Below are positions 19,323-24,431 of a stretch of DNA of 24,431 bases, piece by piece; the first letter of the stretch is position 1, and the number at the start of each line of letters is the position of its first letter. The stretch lies in assembly GCA_002359495.1 (NCBI GenBank), contig DENB01000051.1, forward strand, positions 77,107 through 101,537, in the 5' to 3' direction. A program made the translations under genes and the position numbers. The DNA comes from Enterobacteriaceae bacterium UBA2655 (GTDB lineage Bacteria; Pseudomonadota; Gammaproteobacteria; Enterobacterales; Enterobacteriaceae). A model generated the notes under the pieces. It made no database searches, was not told the DNA's origin, and saw nothing but the letters and a program-made list of their open reading frames with translations.

Positions 19323-20357
19323 ATGGATGAGTTTAAACCGGAAGACGAGTTAAAACCTGACGCCAGCGACCGCCGTCCGACGCGATCGCGTAAGCCGCAC
19401 AGGTCCTCTTCCGCCGAAAAATTGCCCGTTTCCCGTCAGCATATGATGATGGGCATCGGTATTTTAGTTCTGCTATTGCTGGTGCTGGGCATTGGTTCCG
19501 CGTTAAAAGGCCCGGATAAGAGCGTGCCTGCGCAGCAGTCTGCCGATAATAGCGCAGCCTCTTCCGGCTCCGGCAATGAAAAAAGCATCGATCTTACCGG
19601 GCCGGCGTCGATGACCGGACAGCAGACCAGCACAACGCCGGTCGCAGGCGCGCCGTCGGGCGGCGATGCGGCAAACGGCGATGCCGGTCAGCCGCGCGAT
19701 ATCTCCATGCCTGCCGTTTCTTCGACGCCGACGCAGGCTGCGCCGGTGGAAACGCCGACAAATCAGCAGCGGGTTACCCTGCCGGGCGATCTCAACAGCG
19801 CGTTGAGCAATCAGCAGGGGCAAGTGGATAACGCCGCGCAGGGCGCGCAGGGCGAAAGTTCGCTGCCTACCGCGCCGGCGACGGTCAGCGGCGGCAGAAG
19901 CGGCAGCGTTAGCAGCGGAGATACCAGCGGCAGCGCCGCGCCGGTCAGCAAGCCGCAGACGCACGCGAGCAAACCGACCACGCACAAAACGCAGCAGGCG
20001 CCTGCGGTGAAAGAGAGCAAGCCGCAGGCGACCGCCGCTTCGCGCAGCCATGCGTCTGCCGGCAGCAGCACGGGCGGCAACGCCAGCAAAGCGATGCCGG
20101 GCGGCAGCTATACGCTGCAGCTGAGCAGCGCTTCGCGCTCCGATACGCTGAACGCTTGGGCGAAGAAACAGAATTTGAGCGGTTATCATGTGTACAAAAC
20201 CACGCGTAACGGCGAACCCTGGTACGTCCTGATCAGCGGTTCTTACGCCACGCCGGCCGACGCCAAACGCGCCGTCGCCTCGCTGCCTGCGGAAGTCCGC
20301 GCGCAGAACCCGTGGGTGAAACCGGTCAGCCAGCTTAAAAAAGAAGCCAGTAACTGA
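19323..20357 (+). CDS. damX: Cell division protein DamX with SPOR domain
   Basis: A 344-residue bitopic membrane protein, clearly shorter than the 428-residue E. coli DamX. A cytoplasmic basic segment (1-40) precedes one membrane helix (about 41-61). A long low-complexity periplasmic linker rich in serine, alanine, glycine, glutamine and proline follows (about 65-255), then the C-terminal SPOR domain (about 262-337, SYTLQLSSASRSDTLNAWAKK to PWYVLISGSYATPADAKRAV). SPOR domains bind denuded peptidoglycan at the septum. The ATG follows a strong AGGAGG site. The gene is 72 bp after aroB, and a hairpin terminator candidate separates it from dam. The length difference falls in the linker and cytoplasmic regions. 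Confidence 0.93.
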   Translation: MDEFKPEDELKPDASDRRPTRSRKPHRSSSAEKLPVSRQHMMMGIGILVLLLLVLGIGSALKGPDKSVPAQQSADNSAASSGSGNEKSIDLTGPASMTGQQTSTTPVAGAPSGGDAANGDAGQPRDISMPAVSSTPTQAAPVETPTNQQRVTLPGDLNSALSNQQGQVDNAAQGAQGESSLPTAPATVSGGRSGSVSSGDTSGSAAPVSKPQTHASKPTTHKTQQAPAVKESKPQATAASRSHASAGSSTGGNASKAMPGGSYTLQLSSASRSDTLNAWAKKQNLSGYHVYKTTRNGEPWYVLISGSYATPADAKRAVASLPAEVRAQNPWVKPVSQLKKEASN

Positions 20358-20364
20358 TGTTTGT

Positions 20365-20390
20365 GGGGCCGTCGCGGACGGCCCCGTTTT
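20365..20390 (+). terminator. Hairpin terminator or attenuator between damX and dam
   Basis: A perfect 9-bp GC-rich stem, GGGGCCGTC with GACGGCCCC, closes a three-base loop (20365-20385) and is followed by GTTTT. The T tract is short, so partial termination is likelier than a full stop. It begins eight bases after the damX stop codon. Confidence 0.65.
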
Positions 20391-20453
20391 GAAGCGCAGA
20401 ACTGCTGTCGGTTCAGCCACAGCCAATAACGAAGATGTATTAACCACGACAGC

Positions 20454-21266
20454 ATGAAGAAAAAACGCGCTTTCCTGAAATGGGCAGGAGGTAAGTACCC
20501 TTTACTGGACGACATTCGTCGCCATTTGCCGCAGGGCGACTGCCTGGTTGAGCCTTTTGTCGGCGCCGGTTCGGTATTTCTCAATACCGATTACGAGCAC
20601 TACTATCTGGCCGACATCAACAGCGACCTGATTAATCTCTATAACATCGTCAAAACCCGTACCGCCGAATTTATTCAGGATGCTGGCGCGCTGTTTACGC
20701 CCGAAGCCAACAGCGCCGACGTCTATTACGGTCGCCGCATCGAATTTAACAGCAGCCGCGACGCCTATCAGCGCGCCTTGCTGTTTCTCTATCTGAATCG
20801 CCACGGCTACAACGGTCTCTGCCGCTATAACCTGCGCGGCGAATTCAACGTGCCTTTCGGCCGCTACCGCAAACCCTATTTTCCCGAGGCGGAGCTGCTT
20901 TGGTTTGCGGAGCGCGCGCAAAAAGCGACCTTTGTCTGCGAATCTTACGATGTTACCCTGAACAGCGCGCAGGCCGGTTCGGTCGTCTACTGCGATCCGC
21001 CCTATGCGCCTCTGTCAGCGACGGCCAACTTCACGGCGTACCACACCAATAGTTTCAGCATGCGCGAGCAGGAACATCTGGCGGAGCTGGCGGCTAAGCT
21101 GGCGCAGGAGAGCCGTATTCCGGTACTGATATCGAACCACGACACGGATATGACGCGTTTGTGGTATCAGGATGCCGTATTGCATGTCGTCAAAGCCCGG
21201 CGTTCTATCAGCCGAAGTATTAGCGGTCGCACGCAGGTCGACGAACTACTGGCGCTTTACCGCTAG
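20454..21266 (+). CDS. dam: DNA adenine methyltransferase Dam (GATC)
   Basis: A 270-residue enzyme, eight residues shorter than E. coli Dam and lacking only the extreme C-terminal tail. It methylates adenine in GATC, directing mismatch repair strand choice, replication initiation timing and gene switching. The SAM-binding motif [15 protein letters not shown] is at 7-21 with [16 protein letters not shown] (31-46). The catalytic DPPY motif is at 181-184 within [21 protein letters not shown]. The GATC-recognition segment [28 protein letters not shown] is intact. The ATG at 20454 has a poor ribosome site. It is followed 67 bp later by rpe. Confidence 0.98.
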   Translation: MKKKRAFLKWAGGKYPLLDDIRRHLPQGDCLVEPFVGAGSVFLNTDYEHYYLADINSDLINLYNIVKTRTAEFIQDAGALFTPEANSADVYYGRRIEFNSSRDAYQRALLFLYLNRHGYNGLCRYNLRGEFNVPFGRYRKPYFPEAELLWFAERAQKATFVCESYDVTLNSAQAGSVVYCDPPYAPLSATANFTAYHTNSFSMREQEHLAELAAKLAQESRIPVLISNHDTDMTRLWYQDAVLHVVKARRSISRSISGRTQVDELLALYR

Positions 21267-21333
21267 TCTGTTTCGTCCGCGACCAATGTATTACTTCAGC
21301 CTGCGGGCTGATGCCAAAAACTGGGAGAATCGG

Positions 21334-22017
21334 ATGAAACAATATTTGCTGGCCCCTTCAATACTCTCCGCGGATTTCGCCCGCCTGGGCGAAGATACCG
21401 CCAAAGCGCTGGCGGCCGGTGGCGATGTGGTGCATTTCGACGTCATGGATAACCACTATGTGCCCAATCTGACCATGGGGCCGATGGTGCTGAAAGCGCT
21501 GCGCGATTACGGCATCACGGCGCCGATCGACGTGCACCTGATGGTGAAGCCGGTGGACAGCCTGATCCCCGAATTCGCCCGCGCTGGCGCCAGCTTTATC
21601 ACCTTCCATCCCGAAGCGAGCGAGCATATCGATCGCACGCTGCAGCTGATCAAAGAGCACGGCTGCAAGGCGGGACTGGTGTTTAATCCGGCCACGCCGC
21701 TCAGCTATCTCGACTACGTGATGGATAAGCTGGATATTATCCTGCTGATGTCGGTCAACCCGGGCTTCGGCGGCCAGTCGTTTATTCCCGGCACGCTGGA
21801 TAAGCTGCGCCAGGCGCGTAAGCGCATCGACGACAGCGGCTACGATATCCGTCTGGAAGTCGACGGCGGTGTGAAGATCGACAATATCGCGCAGATCGCC
21901 GCCGCAGGCGCCGACATGTTTGTCGCCGGCTCGGCGATTTTTGGCCATCCCGATTACAAAAAAGTGATCGACGACATGCGTAACGAGCTGGAGAAAGCCA
22001 ATGGCTCATTTCACTGA
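21334..22017 (+). CDS. rpe: Ribulose-phosphate 3-epimerase
   Basis: A 227-residue TIM-barrel enzyme, two residues longer than E. coli Rpe. It interconverts ribulose 5-phosphate and xylulose 5-phosphate in the pentose phosphate pathway. The metal ligands H34, D36, H68 and D177 are present, in [23 protein letters not shown] and RLEVDGGV. The phosphate-binding NPGFGGQSF is also seen. The ATG at 21334 follows GGGAG at good spacing and gives the family N-terminus [19 protein letters not shown]; an open frame extends further upstream but is not the start. Its end overlaps gph by 17 bases. A short CAGCC/GGCTG hairpin (21297-21310) lies just upstream. Confidence 0.98.
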   Translation: MKQYLLAPSILSADFARLGEDTAKALAAGGDVVHFDVMDNHYVPNLTMGPMVLKALRDYGITAPIDVHLMVKPVDSLIPEFARAGASFITFHPEASEHIDRTLQLIKEHGCKAGLVFNPATPLSYLDYVMDKLDIILLMSVNPGFGGQSFIPGTLDKLRQARKRIDDSGYDIRLEVDGGVKIDNIAQIAAAGADMFVAGSAIFGHPDYKKVIDDMRNELEKANGSFH

Positions 22018-22678
22018 TATCCGCGCGCTGGCGTTTGATCTCGACGGCACGCTGGTTGACAGCGCGCCGGGTCTGGCGGAAGCCATCGACCGTACCATGG
22101 CGGACCTGAAGCTGCCGCCCGCAGGCGTCGAGCGCGTTTCGACCTGGATCGGCAACGGCGCCGACGTCATGATGTCGCGCGCCCTGAACTGGGCGCTGAA
22201 CCGCGAGCCGCAGCCCGACGAACAGCGCGACGCGCGCGCGCTGTTCGATCGCTATTACGCCGAGACGGTAGAAGCGGGCAGCACGCTGTTTCCGCAGGTA
22301 AAGGCTACGCTGCAGGCGCTGATGGCTAAAGGCCTGCCGATGGCGATCGTCACCAACAAGCCCACTCCTTTCGTGGCGCCGCTGCTGGCTTCGCTCGGCA
22401 TCGCCGACGCTTTCTCGCTGATTATCGGCGGGGACGACGTAATCGTGAAAAAACCGCATCCGGCGGCGATTTTTCTGGTTTTGGGCCAGTTTGGCCTGCT
22501 GCCGCGGCAGCTGCTGTTTGTCGGCGACTCCCGCAATGATATTCTCGCTGCCCAGGCGGCGGGCGTGCCGAACATCGGCATGACCTTCGGCTATAACTAC
22601 GGCGAGCCTATCGCCGCCAGCCGACCCGATTTGACACTGAGCTCTTTCGACGAACTTTTGCCCGCTCTCGGGCTATGA
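22001..22678 (+). CDS. gph: Phosphoglycolate phosphatase
   Basis: A 225-residue HAD phosphatase. It removes phosphate from 2-phosphoglycolate, formed during repair of oxidised DNA ends. Motif I is [13 protein letters not shown] (D13, D15), motif II is VTNKPTPF, motif III lies in KKPHP, and motif IV is FVGDSRND. It is shorter than the 252-residue E. coli Gph; the difference is a loop in the cap (after NWALNREP) and a trimmed C-terminus, and no catalytic motif is affected. The start lies inside the rpe end (17-nt overlap), with GGAG seven bases upstream. trpS begins 16 bp later. Confidence 0.96.
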   Translation: MAHFTDIRALAFDLDGTLVDSAPGLAEAIDRTMADLKLPPAGVERVSTWIGNGADVMMSRALNWALNREPQPDEQRDARALFDRYYAETVEAGSTLFPQVKATLQALMAKGLPMAIVTNKPTPFVAPLLASLGIADAFSLIIGGDDVIVKKPHPAAIFLVLGQFGLLPRQLLFVGDSRNDILAAQAAGVPNIGMTFGYNYGEPIAASRPDLTLSSFDELLPALGL

Positions 22679-22694
22679 TTATCAGGACTTGAGT

Positions 22695-23699
22695 ATGAGT
22701 AAACCCATCGTTTTCAGCGGCGCACAGCCTTCCGGTGAACTGACCATTGGCAACTATATGGGTGCGCTGCGTCAGTGGGTGCAGATGCAGGACGACTATC
22801 ACTGCATCTACTGCATCGTTGACCTGCACGCCATTACCGTACGTCAGGATCCGGCCGCATTGCGCAAGGCGACGCTGGATACGCTGGCTCTTTATCTCGC
22901 CTGCGGCATCGATCCTGATAAAAGCACCATCTTCGTTCAGTCGCACGTGCCGGAGCATACCCAGCTGAGCTGGGTGTTGAACTGCTACACCTATTTCGGC
23001 GAGCTGAGCCGCATGACGCAGTTTAAGGATAAATCCGCGCGCTATGCCGAAAACATCAACGCTGGACTGTTTGACTATCCGGTGCTGATGGCGGCGGATA
23101 TTCTGCTTTATCAGACCAATCAGGTGCCGGTGGGCGAAGATCAGAAGCAGCATCTGGAGCTGAGCCGCGACGTCGCGCAGCGTTTCAACGCCATCTACGG
23201 CTATACCTTCAAGGTGCCGGAGCCGTTTATTCCGAAATCGGGCGCGCGCGTGATGTCGCTGCTGGAGCCGACCAAAAAGATGTCCAAGTCGGATGACAAC
23301 CGCAACAACGTCATCGGCCTGCTGGAAGATCCGAAATCGGTGGTGAAAAAGATCAAGCGCGCGGTGACTGACTCCGACGAGCCGCCGGTGGTGCGCTACG
23401 ACGTGCAGAACAAAGCGGGCGTTTCTAACCTGCTGGATATTCTTTCCGGCGTGACCGGCAAATCCATTGCCGAGCTGGAGCAGGAGTTTGAAGGCAAAAT
23501 GTACGGCCACCTAAAGGGCGCGGTAGCCGATGCGGTTTCCGGCATGCTCTCCGAGCTGCAGGAGCGTTACAACCGTTTCCGCAATGACGAAGCTTTCCTC
23601 GAGCGCGTGATGCGCGAAGGGGCGAGCAAGGCGCGCGCGCAGGCGCAGGAAACGCTGAAAAAAGTCTACGAAGCGATCGGCTTCGTCGCGCAGCCGTAA
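22695..23699 (+). CDS. trpS: Tryptophanyl-tRNA synthetase
   Basis: A 334-residue class I synthetase, identical in length to E. coli TrpS. It charges tRNA-Trp with tryptophan using ATP. The HIGH-type motif is TIGN (17-20) and the KMSKS motif is at 195-199. The tryptophan pocket segments [15 protein letters not shown] and [17 protein letters not shown] are conserved. The ATG at 22695 is chosen over an in-frame TTG six bases earlier because it has AGGA seven bases upstream and matches the family start [16 protein letters not shown]. It is the last gene of the superoperon and is followed by a strong terminator. Confidence 0.99.
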   Translation: MSKPIVFSGAQPSGELTIGNYMGALRQWVQMQDDYHCIYCIVDLHAITVRQDPAALRKATLDTLALYLACGIDPDKSTIFVQSHVPEHTQLSWVLNCYTYFGELSRMTQFKDKSARYAENINAGLFDYPVLMAADILLYQTNQVPVGEDQKQHLELSRDVAQRFNAIYGYTFKVPEPFIPKSGARVMSLLEPTKKMSKSDDNRNNVIGLLEDPKSVVKKIKRAVTDSDEPPVVRYDVQNKAGVSNLLDILSGVTGKSIAELEQEFEGKMYGHLKGAVADAVSGMLSELQERYNRFRNDEAFLERVMREGASKARAQAQETLKKVYEAIGFVAQP

Positions 23700-23718
23700 T
23701 CCCGGCGGCTTCAGCGAT

Positions 23719-23751
23719 AAAACGGCGGAAACTTATCCGCCGTTTTTTTTT
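23719..23751 (+). terminator. Rho-independent terminator after trpS
   Basis: A stem of at least nine perfect pairs, AACGGCGGA (23721-23729) with TCCGCCGTT (23736-23744), a six-base loop and a run of nine T make a strong terminator for the superoperon. On the minus strand the stem is preceded by AAAA/TTTT pairing and followed by TTTTAT, so it may also stop cysG transcripts. Confidence 0.92.
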
Positions 23752-23774
23752 GCATGACTATTTCGTCGCGCGCT

Positions 23775-24431
23775 TCAGAACCAGCGCAGCCTCTCCCGCA
23801 GGCTGACCACGCGTCCGATAATGATCAGGCTGGGGCTGTTAACCTGGTGCGCCAGCTCGCTAAGCTGCGCCAGCGTGCCGCTGACCACACGCTGATTGGA
23901 CGAGGTGCCGTTCTCGACCAGCGCAACCGGCATATCCGTCGCCATACCCTGAGCTGTCAGCTGCCGTTGAATTTCCGCCGCCTGCGACAGCCCCATATAA
24001 AACACCAGCGTCTGCTGCTCGGCGGCGAGCTTCGACCAGTCCAGCTGGCTGTCGCGCTGCAGATGCCCAGTCACCAGCCGCACACTCTGAGCGTGATCGC
24101 GGTGCGTCAGCGGAATGCCCGCGTAGGCGGAACAGCCTGACGCGGCGGTAATGCCGGGCACCACCGAAAAGGGAATGTCGGCCTCGCGCAGCGTCTCCAA
24201 CTCTTCACCGCCGCGTCCGAAAATAAAGGGATCGCCGCCTTTCAGCCGCACCACGCGCTTGCCGAGCCGCGCTTCGCGCAGCAGAATCTGGTTAATCTCC
24301 TCCTGCGGCACGCAGTGGTGGCCGGCGCGTTTGCCGACGAAAATGCGTTCGGCATCGCGGCGCACCAGCTTCATAACCTCATCGGAGACCAAGCGATCGT
24401 AAACCACCACGTCCGCCTGCTGGATCTGCTG
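23775..24431 (-). CDS. cysG: Siroheme synthase CysG, C-terminal uroporphyrinogen-III methyltransferase part (partial)
   Basis: The frame enters from the right edge and ends at a TGA (23775-23777), giving the last 218 residues. They form most of the SUMT (CobA-type) domain that methylates uroporphyrinogen III with SAM to precorrin-2. Recognisable blocks are LQQ-like [75 protein letters not shown] and VFYMGLSQA. High similarity to E. coli CysG and its location near trpS favour full CysG, with its dehydrogenase/ferrochelatase half outside the window; a stand-alone CobA cannot be excluded. It is convergent with trpS. It ends RWF, a few residues earlier than E. coli CysG. Confidence 0.9.
   Translation of the reverse strand, partial: QQIQQADVVVYDRLVSDEVMKLVRRDAERIFVGKRAGHHCVPQEEINQILLREARLGKRVVRLKGGDPFIFGRGGEELETLREADIPFSVVPGITAASGCSAYAGIPLTHRDHAQSVRLVTGHLQRDSQLDWSKLAAEQQTLVFYMGLSQAAEIQRQLTAQGMATDMPVALVENGTSSNQRVVSGTLAQLSELAHQVNSPSLIIIGRVVSLRERLRWF

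Noticed and set aside
19503..20447. A 314-codon minus-strand open frame opposite damX
   Set aside because: Its arginine- and alanine-rich composition is the complement of the low-complexity damX linker; no start signal or family resemblance.
22608..23510. A 300-codon minus-strand open frame opposite trpS
   Set aside because: Antisense shadow of a conserved synthetase; histidine- and valine-rich with no recognisable motif.

Overview
This window is a stretch of core enterobacterial chromosome. Every protein-coding gene in it can be assigned to a known Enterobacterales family, mostly at the same length as the E. coli protein. The sequence is GC-rich. Gene content and order match the E. coli 75-min region, with two simplifications: there is no yhgE gene between hslO and pckA, and trpS lies directly beside cysG. 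Together these suggest a member of the Erwiniaceae (Pantoea, Erwinia or Mixta type). That placement is inference from remembered gene orders and protein resemblance, not from a search.

Layout. Bases 1-1098 (minus): the 5' part of tex and all of greB, both transcription factors. Bases 1099-1831: a long intergenic region leading to ompR-envZ (plus, overlapping by ATGA), the osmosensing two-component pair. These end at a hairpin terminator facing pckA (minus, gluconeogenesis). Bases 5860-10042 (minus): hslO, hslR, yrfG and igaA. hslO and hslR act in redox and heat stress, yrfG is a nucleotidase, and igaA is the membrane brake on the Rcs envelope-stress relay. Bases 10441-11007 (plus): nudE, convergent with mrcA (minus, penicillin-binding protein 1a) across a shared terminator.

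From 13793 to 23699 everything is on the plus strand. The hofMNOPQ cassette comes first: relatives of type IV pilus assembly proteins PilM, PilN, PilO and PilP and of the secretin PilQ, with all five genes overlapping. Then comes the aroK-aroB-damX-dam-rpe-gph-trpS superoperon: shikimate pathway, division-site SPOR protein, DNA adenine methylation, pentose phosphate pathway, phosphoglycolate disposal and tryptophan charging. The window closes with the 3' part of cysG (minus), convergent with trpS across a strong terminator.

I saw no tRNA or rRNA genes, insertion sequences, prophage genes, CRISPR arrays, integrases or attachment sites. I found no convincing undescribed system. The observations offered are modest: a 71-nt out-of-phase hofP/hofQ overlap, a hairpin terminator inside the dam superoperon, a leader hairpin before aroK, two lineage-specific synteny differences and three long intergenic regions.
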